DNA from: CALKZN01 sp050633785
GTDB taxonomy: Bacteria > Pseudomonadota > Gammaproteobacteria > Arenicellales > Arenicellaceae
Length of the DNA stretch: 64,000 bases
Assembly (NCBI GenBank): GCA_050633785.1
Contig: JBOEHE010000033.1
Span: 1-64,000, forward strand
Direction of reading: 5' to 3'
Shown here: piece after piece, positions 7,277-16,668 of the stretch
How the letters are laid out: the number at the start of each line of letters is the position of its first letter
Numbering within the stretch: the stretch's first letter is position 1
Notes under the pieces: model-generated
What the model saw: the letters and a program-made list of their open reading frames with translations, nothing else
Database searches by the model: none
Told to the model about the DNA's origin: nothing
Made by a program: the position numbers and the translations under genes

Positions 7277-9166
7277 GTGCGTAAATCAATCTTCATTATA
7301 CCTGTGGCTCTGGCAGCATTGCTGGCGGCAGATCAGCTGTACTTTAAGCAACTGCGTGACAAGAGTAATGGCGGTGCTGTCAGTGAAGCTTTTCTACGCA
7401 AAGGTACTCTGGGAAAACTATTACGCCAAGCTGGTTTTTTACGTGTCAGCCCGGATACAGCCGATTTTGCCACCAATGATATGTGTGCAGCGGATGATGA
7501 ATTAAAGGGTTTTGATTATCACAACACCTTCCGTATGCGCTTTAAAATGCTGACCGTCAGCAAAGAAAAGATTCATGTAAAATTAGTACTCCCCCAGGCA
7601 AAACGCTATCGCCGAGTGGAAAAAGAGTTTTTAATTAAACCTGGCCAACACTACTATGCATTGAACTTTGTAGCCGATAAACACCGAGATATTGAACTGA
7701 CATTCAAGGCACAGAGTGCTACTGCAATCACTAATATTCTCTTAAGCGATGTTATCATTGATGGGCGCTATGGTCGCAGCCACACTCTGGTAAGTAATGG
7801 CCAGGCTTTGAGTGGACAATTTTCCCAGAGAGTCTCACTGGGTGTGGACGCAGAAAATGCTGATTTTACCGGGGTTCAATTGAACGAGACAACGCGTCAA
7901 GTCAGCTATACTGTAGAAAAAGGTATGGCTGCCAACCTGTTCTCAGGTGTTTTCCCCGGCAAAAAGAATCATGGCTTTTGTTATTACAGTGCGCAAGTCA
8001 ACACCGAAAAGCCCAAGGTGCCAACTGGAGCCACCATTCCCCGGATCAAGCTTAATGTTGAACATGATTATCTTTATGGCGAGAAAGGTATTATCAATAA
8101 CAAGCAAGGCAAAGGTAATGCCTGGGAAATTCCAGCTCAGTACAGCATTAACAACGGGCAGGAATCAGATCAGTCGCAGGTTGGCCTGAGATTTCATGGT
8201 GGCAAACCAGGCCGCAAAAAAAACATTCTCAGCTTTCGTATCAATGCACGCAAACGCTATGGCAAATCCACGATAAAGGCAGCACCTTTATTTGGCACTG
8301 ACCGACAGAAAGATCTCAAAGGAGTCGTTTTTAAATACACCTATCAGGCTTATGGCCAAAAGCGAGAACAATATAATCCTTTCAGCCATGCTCTTGCATT
8401 GGATATTGCTGATGCCGTTGGCGCTCTGGTACCCTCCCACGGACTGGTTGATCTGACCATCAACGAAGAGCATCAAGGCCTGTTTCTTGCCATGGAACAT
8501 TTATCTGATCGAACTGTGCGCAACTGGCTTGGCAGAGACAACTTCCGGACTTATACCTATAAGAAGCACAACCCGCAAAAAGTTCAGGACACACTGTTCC
8601 TGTTGTTAGCCGGCATTACAACAGCAAAAGGAGAAGACTCATTCAAAGCCTTACAACGACTCTTTGACATCAACAATGTCCTTAACTCAATTATTTTAAG
8701 CGCCTATATTGCTGATGATGACTACTGCCAGGGCATTGAAATCATCGACAACCTCGAAGACTTATCGAATGCACACATTACGTCAATCAACTGGGACCTG
8801 GATCATGCCTTTCTGCTATACACCGATGGTGTGTACACAATGCCCGCAGAACGGCGAGCCTTCTCACTGCTGACTCGCAGCAAAAGTTTGTGCCCTCGAA
8901 GATGGGTTTATTCGCATGTCTATGAGCAATCAGCAGAATTTCGTCAACTGTTTCGCCAGCGTTTAGAGCATTTGATAGCCAATGAACTCAGCCCAGAAGG
9001 TATGGATAAACTGTTGGACTATTATAGAGACGTCAATGATGAATACTATTCTGGAAAATACACCACGGTGATTTCCAGACTTGAAACCTTTGCCCAAGAA
9101 CGCCCTGCTGTGCTGCTTCGAAAACTCAAGGAACTGGAAGAAACTACAGCTCAGAAAGCCCTTTGA
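7277..9166 (+). CDS. CotH-kinase family protein
   Basis: 629 residues starting at GTG, with an N-terminal hydrophobic segment (SIFIIPVALAALLAADQLY) that is a signal anchor. The first 270 residues look like a beta-rich domain. The CotH part begins near residue 300 with QVGLRFHGGKPGRKKN and SFRINARKRYG, continues through GLVDLTINEEHQGLFLAMEHL, and has the metal-binding INWDLDHAF near residue 516. CotH of Bacillus is an atypical spore-coat protein kinase, and other CotH proteins associate with polymer matrices. Together with VTC and DUF4956 it forms a recognised trio, here facing the periplasm. Its substrate is unknown. Confidence 0.82.
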   Translation: MRKSIFIIPVALAALLAADQLYFKQLRDKSNGGAVSEAFLRKGTLGKLLRQAGFLRVSPDTADFATNDMCAADDELKGFDYHNTFRMRFKMLTVSKEKIHVKLVLPQAKRYRRVEKEFLIKPGQHYYALNFVADKHRDIELTFKAQSATAITNILLSDVIIDGRYGRSHTLVSNGQALSGQFSQRVSLGVDAENADFTGVQLNETTRQVSYTVEKGMAANLFSGVFPGKKNHGFCYYSAQVNTEKPKVPTGATIPRIKLNVEHDYLYGEKGIINNKQGKGNAWEIPAQYSINNGQESDQSQVGLRFHGGKPGRKKNILSFRINARKRYGKSTIKAAPLFGTDRQKDLKGVVFKYTYQAYGQKREQYNPFSHALALDIADAVGALVPSHGLVDLTINEEHQGLFLAMEHLSDRTVRNWLGRDNFRTYTYKKHNPQKVQDTLFLLLAGITTAKGEDSFKALQRLFDINNVLNSIILSAYIADDDYCQGIEIIDNLEDLSNAHITSINWDLDHAFLLYTDGVYTMPAERRAFSLLTRSKSLCPRRWVYSHVYEQSAEFRQLFRQRLEHLIANELSPEGMDKLLDYYRDVNDEYYSGKYTTVISRLETFAQERPAVLLRKLKELEETTAQKAL

Positions 9167-9188
9167 TGTTTTTCCTCTGTATACGAGG

Positions 9189-9194
9189 TATAAT
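9189..9194 (+). promoter_or_regulatory. -10 element before the SGNH hydrolase gene
   Basis: A perfect TATAAT at 9189-9194, about 36 bp before the ATG at 9230, in the 63-bp gap after the CotH gene. A TTGATG at 9163-9168 could be the -35, but its 20-bp spacing is long. A start inside the cluster would allow the esterase and downstream genes to be expressed separately. Confidence 0.35.
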
Positions 9195-9229
9195 AAGCCC
9201 TCACGCTTAATCAGAACGAGTTTTTCAGT

Positions 9230-9967
9230 ATGAAAACACTATTAACCGGCCTTCTAACTCTAATGATAGGCCTGAGCTTCAGCTCAAATGCCCATGCACT
9301 ACTTCGCGTTATAACCATAGGTGACAGCATCACCTCAGGCTTAAAACTCAATGCGTCAAAAACAGATTGGTATTGTCCGGCAGATGGCGTACGCACGTCA
9401 TCATTTTATGCCTGCCGAGGCAATAATGCATTGAACCGTGGTGGCTACCAACCTCATACCCGCAACCTGTTTGCGCAAAATGGGATTAATGCTGACTTAT
9501 ACAACTGGGGGATTAATGGCGCTGAATCCTGGCAACTCAATGGTGTTGCCACACAAGCCATGAATGCCAGACCGGCAGATGTGGTCTTTATAATGGCTGG
9601 TGTTAATGATCTCAACGACAATGTCTCAGCACATACAACCGCTTTCAGCATTGAACTCATCATGGATACCGTACGTGCTCGAGGTTTGAAAGTCGTGGTT
9701 GGCACTGTCACTCCTCACGCCGGAGTGAGCAGCTACAATGCAAAGATTGCACAAATCAACGGCCTGATTAAAACCGCAGCCGCAGCCAGGAAAATCCCGG
9801 TAGCAGATCATTTCAGTACCTTCATCACCAATTGGAATGCCTACCACTCTGGCGATGGATTACACATCAATAATACAGGCGATGCCGTCATGGCTTCAAA
9901 ATGGGTAGCAGCATATGATGAAATAAGTGTAGTCATCAGCCCTGTTTTGAGGTTACTCTTAGACTAG
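9230..9967 (+). CDS. Secreted SGNH/GDSL-family hydrolase
   Basis: 245 residues. A clear signal peptide (basic start, TLMIGLSFSSNAHA cleavage region) directs export. All SGNH blocks are visible: block I ITIGDSITSG with the nucleophile Ser, block II WGINGAESW with Gly, block III FIMAGVNDLND with Asn, and block V DGLHINNTGDA with the Asp/His pair. Such enzymes remove or transfer acyl or acetyl groups from glycans and lipids, so in this cluster it is a candidate O-deacetylase or acyltransferase of the surface glycan. After the catalytic fold the protein ends in a short hydrophobic tail (VISPVLRLLLD) that resembles the tail of the EEP protein at 36.1 kb. Confidence 0.87.
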   Translation: MKTLLTGLLTLMIGLSFSSNAHALLRVITIGDSITSGLKLNASKTDWYCPADGVRTSSFYACRGNNALNRGGYQPHTRNLFAQNGINADLYNWGINGAESWQLNGVATQAMNARPADVVFIMAGVNDLNDNVSAHTTAFSIELIMDTVRARGLKVVVGTVTPHAGVSSYNAKIAQINGLIKTAAAARKIPVADHFSTFITNWNAYHSGDGLHINNTGDAVMASKWVAAYDEISVVISPVLRLLLD

Positions 9968-9989
9968 TCTTAACAGACCCTAGCAGTAC

Positions 9990-10040
9990 CCAGATAATAT
10001 TATCTGGCCATATTCAGAAGAAGGAATTGGCCAGATAATA
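9990..10040. repeat. Triple CCAGATAAT inverted-repeat cluster
   Basis: A perfect 18-bp palindrome CCAGATAATATTATCTGG (9990-10007) is followed by a further inverted copy, so that TATTATCTGGCCA (9998-10010) pairs with TGGCCAGATAATA (10028-10040) around a 17-nt loop. The three half-sites lie between the SGNH and GT2 genes. There is no T-tract after the hairpin on the plus strand, so it may be a regulator-binding site or an RNA-stabilising stem rather than a classical terminator. Confidence 0.6.
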
Positions 10041-10089
10041 AAAACCTAACTCGACAACCTTCTTCCAGCTTGCAAACGATTTATCGATT

Positions 10090-11250
10090 ATGACTGACAA
10101 CACCATTGAGTTAACCATTTTAATGCCCTGCTTAGACGAAGCAGAAACCCTCGCTACCTGCATACAAAAAGCCCAGAATTTTATTCAAGAATCAGGGGTG
10201 AAGGCTGAAATCCTAATTGCTGACAATGGTTCCACGGACGGTTCCCAAGAAATATCTCGGCAGAACGGCGCCAGAGTTATCAATGTTACAAAAAAAGGCT
10301 ATGGCAACGCGCTTATCTCAGGTATTAAAGCAGCTAAAGGCAAATATGTCATCATGGGTGATGCGGACGACAGCTATGATTTTCTGGCTCTGCAACCCTT
10401 TCTAAAACAATTGAGAGCAGGCTTCAACCTGGTAATGGGTAATCGCTTTCTCGGTGGTATCAAAAAAAAAGCCATGCCTCCTTTGCACCGTTATTTGGGC
10501 AACCCTGTCTTAAGTTTCATTGGCAAATTGTTTTTTAAAATTAAAGTCGGTGACTTTCACTGTGGGCTGCGCGGCTTTAATCGACAAAGCATTCTCGATT
10601 TAAACCTGATATGCGGTGGTATGGAATTCGCCAGTGAAATGGTCGTAAAAGCCTCATTGCACAATGTGTCAATGACAGAAGTACCAACCACCTTATCTCC
10701 TGATGGGAGATCAAGACCACCCCATCTTCGCAGCTGGCGTGATGGTTGGCGACATTTGCGTTTCCTGCTTATTTTCAGTCCACGTTGGCTATTTCTCTAC
10801 CCTGGAATCACACTTTTATCGCTGGGAGCAATCGGCATGCTATTGCTGCTCTCAGGACCTCTAACAATCAGTACTTTGACATTTGACATCCATACCATGC
10901 TATTTATGGCGGCCGCCATTACTACCGGCACCCAACTGATCAGTTTTTCAGTACTTGGTCGGATATTAGGCATACGTCAGAATTTATTACCAGAACAGCC
11001 ACTACTTGGAAAAATCAGCGCCTATTTCAGCATGGAAAAAGTGCTGATTGCCGGACTACTCATGCTGATGCTTGGAGCGGCTTACACGTTTTTCAGTATC
11101 ACAGACTGGCAACAGGCCAAGTTTGGTGCGCTGGATCCAACTGCGACAATGCGTAAAGTCATTCTCTCTATGACCTTGGTTATTTGCGGCATTCAGGTAT
11201 TTTTCAGTGCATTTTTTACTGGTTTAATCGACTCATTTTCAAACAAGTAA
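10090..11250 (+). CDS. GT2 glycosyltransferase, dolichol-phosphate-sugar synthase type, with C-terminal membrane helices
   Basis: 386 residues. The first 230 form a GT-A domain of the DPM1/ArnC/GtrB type: ILMPCLDEAETLATCI, EILIADNGSTDGS, KKGYGNALISGIKAA and the DxD-like metal site MGDADDSYDF. Next come FHCGLRGFNR and a long amphipathic loop, then about four membrane helices from residue 235 to the end. Proteins of this kind load a sugar onto undecaprenyl phosphate on the cytoplasmic side. The presence of GtrA and GT-C-like genes downstream fits a path in which the lipid-linked sugar is flipped and used outside. Confidence 0.87.
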   Translation: MTDNTIELTILMPCLDEAETLATCIQKAQNFIQESGVKAEILIADNGSTDGSQEISRQNGARVINVTKKGYGNALISGIKAAKGKYVIMGDADDSYDFLALQPFLKQLRAGFNLVMGNRFLGGIKKKAMPPLHRYLGNPVLSFIGKLFFKIKVGDFHCGLRGFNRQSILDLNLICGGMEFASEMVVKASLHNVSMTEVPTTLSPDGRSRPPHLRSWRDGWRHLRFLLIFSPRWLFLYPGITLLSLGAIGMLLLLSGPLTISTLTFDIHTMLFMAAAITTGTQLISFSVLGRILGIRQNLLPEQPLLGKISAYFSMEKVLIAGLLMLMLGAAYTFFSITDWQQAKFGALDPTATMRKVILSMTLVICGIQVFFSAFFTGLIDSFSNK

Positions 11251-11258
11251 AGATTGCA

Positions 11259-12083
11259 ATGAAACGGCCATTGGTATCGATCTGCATTCCAACTTACAAC
11301 AGCTCTGACTATATACAAGAGACTCTTCAATCTGTTTTTGATCAGACATACGACAATATAGAATTGCTCATAAGTGACGATGCCTCCAGCGATGACACTT
11401 TGGCGAAGGTCCAACAAATGATCGAAAAATCATCGATACCGATCATATTAAAAACAACAAGTGACAATAGCGGTATCGAGGGCAATTGGAACCAAGCCCT
11501 GTCCATGGCATCAGGCACTTTCATAAAACTTCTTCCTGCAGACGACACACTGCACCCAAGTTGTATAGAAACACAGGTCAATGCGTTTGAAGCTCATGGG
11601 AATGATATTGCACTTGTTTTTTGTGCCCGAAAGGTAGTAACCCGTTCAGGCAAGGCCTTGCTCACTGCACGTTTTTATCCTGATCAAAAAATCGAAAATC
11701 ACAATCTGCTGAAGCGCTGTATTCTTTCAGGAACCAATGTTATTGGAGAACCCGGAGCAGTACTGTTCAGAAAATCACTGGCAGACAAAGTAGGTTCCTT
11801 CAATGGTGAAAAGCCTTATGTCATTGACCTTAACTACTGGATACGCCTGCTCAAACATGGCCATGCAATTGCCCAATATAATGCATTGAGCACCTTTCGT
11901 ATCGATAATAATTTAAGTGTTCGTCTGGGATGGAGTCGCTTCAGCGAGTACTCAGCGACGATTGACGCAATAAGGTCTCAATGGAATATAAGTGTTACAG
12001 TCGCTTCTATTGGCAAATTAAGAGCATTGCTTAACGAAGCTCTGCGCCGATGCGTTCATTTTGTTTATCGCGCAGTGGGCTAA
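11259..12083 (+). CDS. GT2-family glycosyltransferase
   Basis: About 274 residues, GT-A fold: VSICIPTYNSSDYI, the long QTYDNIELLISDDASSDDT, and FIKLLPADDTLHP with an ADD metal motif, followed by VIDLNYWIRLLKHG. No membrane helices, so it is probably a peripheral cytoplasmic enzyme. The frame is open from 11184 within the preceding gene, but the ATG at 11259, eight bases after the upstream stop, gives the canonical N-terminus. It probably adds one sugar to the growing lipid-linked glycan. Confidence 0.85.
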   Translation: MKRPLVSICIPTYNSSDYIQETLQSVFDQTYDNIELLISDDASSDDTLAKVQQMIEKSSIPIILKTTSDNSGIEGNWNQALSMASGTFIKLLPADDTLHPSCIETQVNAFEAHGNDIALVFCARKVVTRSGKALLTARFYPDQKIENHNLLKRCILSGTNVIGEPGAVLFRKSLADKVGSFNGEKPYVIDLNYWIRLLKHGHAIAQYNALSTFRIDNNLSVRLGWSRFSEYSATIDAIRSQWNISVTVASIGKLRALLNEALRRCVHFVYRAVG

Positions 12084-12108
12084 ATAGAACACAAGACAGC
12101 GACACGCA

Positions 12109-13788
12109 ATGAATAAACTCTTTTCGACAATACCAGAAGAACACATTGCAAAACTCAGCACTACTGTATTCTGGAGTTTTATCAGCATTGCCTGCCTATA
12201 CAAGTTATGGCTGAGTTCTGTTGTGCCATTTACTGTCACAATGTCCTACCCAGGAGATCAGACTTGGTTTTTTAAGAATGCCTTATCCATAAGCTCTGGC
12301 AAATGGTTGGGAGAGAGTTACAACCACTACACATTGATCAAAGGTCCAGTTTATTCGCTGTTCCTTTCAGCTGTGTCGAATTTAGGTATCAGCCCGAAAC
12401 TGGCGATAGACATGTTGTACGTTTTTGCCAGCCTGACATTCCTGCTGGCTCTTCGTATAAGCCTCAATAACAAATTTGCCATTGCACTGGGTTTTGTTCT
12501 GGTTCTTGGCAATCCAATTACATTTTCAGATTTCTGGGCAGAGCCATTACGTATTAATATCTATACACCACTGGTATTAATCTACCTGAGCAGCTTAATC
12601 GCCTTGCTGGCTTTTGCCTATGAAAAACCGGATAAGCTCCCAGTTCACTGGATGTTATTATGCGGTGCCAGTCTGGCCCTGGCTTGGAATACACGGGAAG
12701 AGTCCATTTGGATGTTATCCAGCCTTGGCCCACTTATGCTGATAACACTCTGGCGAATTTGGCAAAAAAAACACCTGACAATGCTTTTGTTATCGTGGGC
12801 GATTATTATCTCTATCCCCACTGCTACCTGGCACTACCTGGCAGGAATCAATGAAACTCATTACGGCTTTAAAGGCATCTCTGAGTTCAAAGGCACTCAA
12901 TTTGTGCGTGCAGCCAACGCCCTTTATTCATTGAATACCGCAGATGACGACAAGCCATATCACTACTTATCACAAACAACGATTGATAAACTTAATGCCA
13001 TCAGCACACGGACCAGACGACTGGCTAAAGCGATGCTCAAAGATGATGGGATTACTTTTAAAAAGAAAAGTGCAGCATTGGGCTCACACAGTAGTTGGGC
13101 TATCCGTAGCGCCATGGCTAAGGATGGTTATTACAAAAATTTCGCTGAAACAGAGCTTGCCTATCAAAAAATTGCCAAGGATATCGAAGACTATTGCCAA
13201 CAAAATGCTGATAATTGCCGAAAAACCTATATCCCCGGATTGCTATTAAAACCAGAGGGGTTCAAAAGAATTGATGACAACCTGATCCGAGGGTTGCAGA
13301 AACTCATCCGCTTCCAACATTTCCCTCCGGCTTTGAGTTTGGAAAAACGCAAACGCGGTGATAGAAAATTTCAGTATCTAGTAAACCGTTTTTTCAATAT
13401 GCACACTGACTTTAATAGCGAATACGAACGATTAAGCGACATTACTAAAACCGAAACTCAGCGAAAAAACATGCTGAAGAAAATTCACCAACGTTACCAG
13501 AACGACTATTTTCCGCTTTTAACCCTTACTATCATTATTGCCATTCTAACGGTGTTGCTCAACAAACAATGGCAACCGAAAATGATAGGACTCATGTTGC
13601 TGGGGAGTTTTGCAGGATCTTTTGGCATCTATCTGCTGATCATCTCATTTGTTGCCCATGATCTTGCCAGAGCTATAGTCAGCAGCTCTATCCCCATGCT
13701 GTGTTTTAGTGCTTACTTTCTAGGCTTGGGTGTGCAAAGCATATTGAACAGGCTGAAATACGTTGCCAATCATCATTTTTTTAATTAG
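12109..13788 (+). CDS. GT-C-like multi-membrane-spanning protein, copy 1
   Basis: 559 residues with about eight or more hydrophobic segments in the first 250 residues, a soluble basic/helical region from about 270 to 455, and three more helices at the end. The N-terminal stretch YPGDQTWFFKNA, then WLGESYNHYTLIKGPVYSLFL, recalls GT-C transferases (GT39/PMT-like), in which an Asp in the first periplasmic loop is catalytic and a x-KGP-xYxLFL motif follows. That would make it an integral transferase using a polyprenyl-phosphate sugar outside the membrane. It is a tandem paralogue of the next gene. The GT-C call rests on topology and short motifs only. Confidence 0.62.
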   Translation: MNKLFSTIPEEHIAKLSTTVFWSFISIACLYKLWLSSVVPFTVTMSYPGDQTWFFKNALSISSGKWLGESYNHYTLIKGPVYSLFLSAVSNLGISPKLAIDMLYVFASLTFLLALRISLNNKFAIALGFVLVLGNPITFSDFWAEPLRINIYTPLVLIYLSSLIALLAFAYEKPDKLPVHWMLLCGASLALAWNTREESIWMLSSLGPLMLITLWRIWQKKHLTMLLLSWAIIISIPTATWHYLAGINETHYGFKGISEFKGTQFVRAANALYSLNTADDDKPYHYLSQTTIDKLNAISTRTRRLAKAMLKDDGITFKKKSAALGSHSSWAIRSAMAKDGYYKNFAETELAYQKIAKDIEDYCQQNADNCRKTYIPGLLLKPEGFKRIDDNLIRGLQKLIRFQHFPPALSLEKRKRGDRKFQYLVNRFFNMHTDFNSEYERLSDITKTETQRKNMLKKIHQRYQNDYFPLLTLTIIIAILTVLLNKQWQPKMIGLMLLGSFAGSFGIYLLIISFVAHDLARAIVSSSIPMLCFSAYFLGLGVQSILNRLKYVANHHFFN

Positions 13789-13846
13789 CAAAACTTTGTA
13801 ATAAATACTAATGTCGAACGTGACTGACTGATTCCATCTTAATTCT

Positions 13847-15541
13847 ATGAAAAAGATATATCACACAGCATTGCAAAATTTACCAGCCAATTCGGCGAAT
13901 GTCATTTTTTGGTGTGTTGTCACATATATTTGTTTATACAAGTTGTGGCTAAGTGCTGTTATTCCCTTTACAGTACCAATGGTTTATCCAATCGATGGCA
14001 CCTGGTTTACTTTGAAAGCGAAATCCATCAGTGCGGATGAATGGATGGGGCTTACTTATGATCAATATACTTTGATTAAAGGCCCAATATATTCATTGTT
14101 CTTAGCCATTATGTCGCAACTGGGCATTAGTGCAAAACTGGCTATCGATGTTTTATACCTTGGCGCCAGCTTGGTATTTTTAAAGGCTCTACTCACCACC
14201 CTGACCAATAAAGTTGCCATTATTGCGGGCTTTACTCTAGTGCTTTATAACCCTGCGACATTTTCTGAATTCTGGACACAACCAATACGTATAAATCTAT
14301 ACGCTTCACTGGTTCTGGTTTATCTGAGTTGTTTAATCATTGTGCTGACCCACTGCTATCAAGCAAAGGCAAAACTGCCCACAACATGGCTATTGCTCTG
14401 TGGTATTAGCCTGGCATTAGCGTGGAATACTCGCGGCGAGTCTATCTGGATGTTGTCAGGTTTATTCCCCTTATTGTTATTGAGTCTCTGGCGTATATAC
14501 AAACAAAGAAACCGCTCTCTACCCTTATTGTCTCTGGCAATCATCCTGTGTATTCCCATAATAACCTGGCAAATTTTAGCCAGTATCAATGATAAGAAAT
14601 ACGGTTTTCATGGTGTATCAGAGTTCAAGGGCACGCAGTTTTTTCGTGCAGTGAATGCTGTTTACTCATTGAACACCGACGATGATGAAAAATCCTATAT
14701 CTATATCTCAAAAACAAGCATCGATAAATTAAAAACCATCAGTGATAGCACCAGACGCTTGGTCAAAGGTATGCTTAAAGAGGATGGCATACGATTGAGG
14801 CGTTGGAACATGGCAAAAGGCGATTTGGCCAGCTGGGGCATTCGCAGTGGTATGGTCAAAGCAGGATACCATCAGAATATCAAAGACACAGAACTGGCTT
14901 ACCAACAAATCGCCGATGACATCGAACGGTTCTGCCGCAACACACCAAATGGCTGTCGTACCAGCTATATTCCAGGCCTTTTAATTAAACCTCAAGCAGT
15001 TAAAAAGGTGGGGACTATTGCATTAAATGGTTTCAAAAAGTTTATTGATTTTGATTATTTTCCTCCGGCGTTAGATCCACAACAACTAAAACGCGGTGAT
15101 AGGAAGTTCCAATATCTGACCAACCGTTTTCATAAAATCCACTCTGGCTATAACAACGAATATGAACAGCTCAGCGCAATTAACCAGAATGAGCAAAAAC
15201 GGAAAAGAACAATAGCAAAGCTCTACAAACGATACCAGAGCGACTATAAATACCTGTTCATTATTGCTTGTCTCGTGGCTATAATCACTGTGTTTTCAAA
15301 TAAGCAATGGCAACCTAGAGCAATTGGTTTAATGTTTCTGGGCATGCTGATTAGCTCATTCTCTATCTTTGTGCTGATTTCCAGCTTTGCAGTACCGCAT
15401 TTTTCCAGAGTACTCATCAGCAGCTCAGTTCCACTGTTATGCTTCAGTGCTTATTTTTTTGGGCTGGGTGTACAAAACATTAGCTCATTGCTGATATTTC
15501 CCTTTAAAATACCGCTGACAAAATCAATGGTGAAAACATAA
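13847..15541 (+). CDS. GT-C-like multi-membrane-spanning protein, copy 2
   Basis: 564 residues, collinear over its whole length with the preceding gene and at least half identical by eye; for example YTLIKGP(I/V)YSLFL, SEFKGTQF, RAVNAVYSLNTDDDEK and KRGDRKFQYL are shared. The putative catalytic loop reads YPIDGTWFTLKA, keeping the Asp one position from that in copy 1. The soluble middle domain with the conserved Cys pair (FCRNTPNGCRTSY here, YCQQNADNCRKTY in copy 1) is also conserved and may form a disulphide outside the cell. It is 58 bp behind copy 1 and two bases before the next gene. Confidence 0.62.
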   Translation: MKKIYHTALQNLPANSANVIFWCVVTYICLYKLWLSAVIPFTVPMVYPIDGTWFTLKAKSISADEWMGLTYDQYTLIKGPIYSLFLAIMSQLGISAKLAIDVLYLGASLVFLKALLTTLTNKVAIIAGFTLVLYNPATFSEFWTQPIRINLYASLVLVYLSCLIIVLTHCYQAKAKLPTTWLLLCGISLALAWNTRGESIWMLSGLFPLLLLSLWRIYKQRNRSLPLLSLAIILCIPIITWQILASINDKKYGFHGVSEFKGTQFFRAVNAVYSLNTDDDEKSYIYISKTSIDKLKTISDSTRRLVKGMLKEDGIRLRRWNMAKGDLASWGIRSGMVKAGYHQNIKDTELAYQQIADDIERFCRNTPNGCRTSYIPGLLIKPQAVKKVGTIALNGFKKFIDFDYFPPALDPQQLKRGDRKFQYLTNRFHKIHSGYNNEYEQLSAINQNEQKRKRTIAKLYKRYQSDYKYLFIIACLVAIITVFSNKQWQPRAIGLMFLGMLISSFSIFVLISSFAVPHFSRVLISSSVPLLCFSAYFFGLGVQNISSLLIFPFKIPLTKSMVKT

Positions 15542-15542
15542 T

Positions 15543-16184
15543 ATGGCACTTGGGGCTTGGATAAGAAGATCAATGGGGCCTCTTGAGCGTCCGGTCGCCA
15601 ACTTATATCGCGCTTTATTTGTCGATATCACCCACTTGGGTTTGTCGATAAAAGACAACAGCCAAGCCAAGACCATTTTGGAAATTGGTGGTGGTGAAGG
15701 CGCTATGACGGAGCAATTAGCCGCACAATTTCCAAACGCTCAGATCACCAGCATCGATATCGCGCCCACCATCGGACGTTTGTATAGAGGTGACCGCAGC
15801 CGAGTTGAGTTTCTGCAAATCAACATTGATGAATTCGCAGCGCAACGTTCTGACACATTTGATTTGATCATTATTTGTGATGTTCTACATCACATCCCTT
15901 GGGAATTGCATGAATCTATCCTCAACACAGGCAAATCTTTGCTGAGTAAAGGCGGTAACTTTATCGTTAAAGATTGGGAAAACCGACCAACACCAATCAA
16001 TTATTTAAGCTATTTTCTGGAACGCTATGTTACTGGTGACAAAGTAGCTTATAAAACTAGAACACAGCTGGTACAGCTTATTGAAAAGGTATTTGGAAAG
16101 AACTCCATTCGGTCAGAACACCGCATTCGCCCCTGGAAAAACAATATTCTGTTTTTCGTCAAGACCGATGATATAGGTGATTAA
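15543..16184 (+). CDS. Class I SAM-dependent methyltransferase
   Basis: 213 residues. Motif I is TILEIGGGEGAMTEQLA near residues 44-60, motif II is ITSIDIAP, and the fourth strand reads FDLIIICDVLHHIPWELHE, followed by LLSKGGNFIVKDWE. The N-terminal 40 residues hold no domain I know. The start codon comes one base after the stop of the preceding membrane protein, so the two are translationally coupled. A role in capping or decorating the glycan by methylation is an inference from context. Confidence 0.83.
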   Translation: MALGAWIRRSMGPLERPVANLYRALFVDITHLGLSIKDNSQAKTILEIGGGEGAMTEQLAAQFPNAQITSIDIAPTIGRLYRGDRSRVEFLQINIDEFAAQRSDTFDLIIICDVLHHIPWELHESILNTGKSLLSKGGNFIVKDWENRPTPINYLSYFLERYVTGDKVAYKTRTQLVQLIEKVFGKNSIRSEHRIRPWKNNILFFVKTDDIGD

Positions 16185-16196
16185 TACTCAAAAACC

Positions 16197-16607
16197 ATGA
16201 AAAAATCTTCGGCAACAACCCACTCAGTATTAAAAAAACAGGTGCCTAAATACCTCATGGTCAGTGGGTTTAATACTCTGTTAGCTTATGGCTTGTTTGC
16301 CTTGTTTATCACTATTGGATTGCATTATTCATTAGCCGCACTATTACCGGGTATCATCAGTATTTACTTCGGTTATATTGCCAACAAAAAAATTGTCTTC
16401 AATGCACAATCCAGACACAAATACAGCCTGCTGTTCTATTACCTGTTTTATTTCGGAATATATCTGATCAACGTAGCCATCCAAGCCAGCATGCATGCTC
16501 TGGGATCAGCCAATGACTATTTCAACGGTGCTGTTGCGGTCATTATCACCGTGATTATTGCCTTTGTCGTTAACAAATGGATCTTCTTCAGCAAACCTGA
16601 CAGATAA
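16197..16607 (+). CDS. GtrA-family membrane protein
   Basis: 136 residues with four membrane helices, matching GtrA (PF04138): KYLMVSGFNTLLAYGLFALF in the first helix, FGYIANKKIVF after the second, and the closing FVVNKWIFF, where N-K/R-x-x-F motifs recur twice. GtrA proteins flip or help flip undecaprenyl-phosphate-linked sugars to the periplasm. With the GtrB-like enzyme at 10.1 kb and the GT-C-like pair it completes a three-part glycosylation route. Confidence 0.85.
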   Translation: MKKSSATTHSVLKKQVPKYLMVSGFNTLLAYGLFALFITIGLHYSLAALLPGIISIYFGYIANKKIVFNAQSRHKYSLLFYYLFYFGIYLINVAIQASMHALGSANDYFNGAVAVIITVIIAFVVNKWIFFSKPDR

Positions 16608-16668
16608 ATGGGTTTTCCAACATCAAGAATCCCAAGAGGGACAGAGTTGGCCTGACATAAACAGCGGT

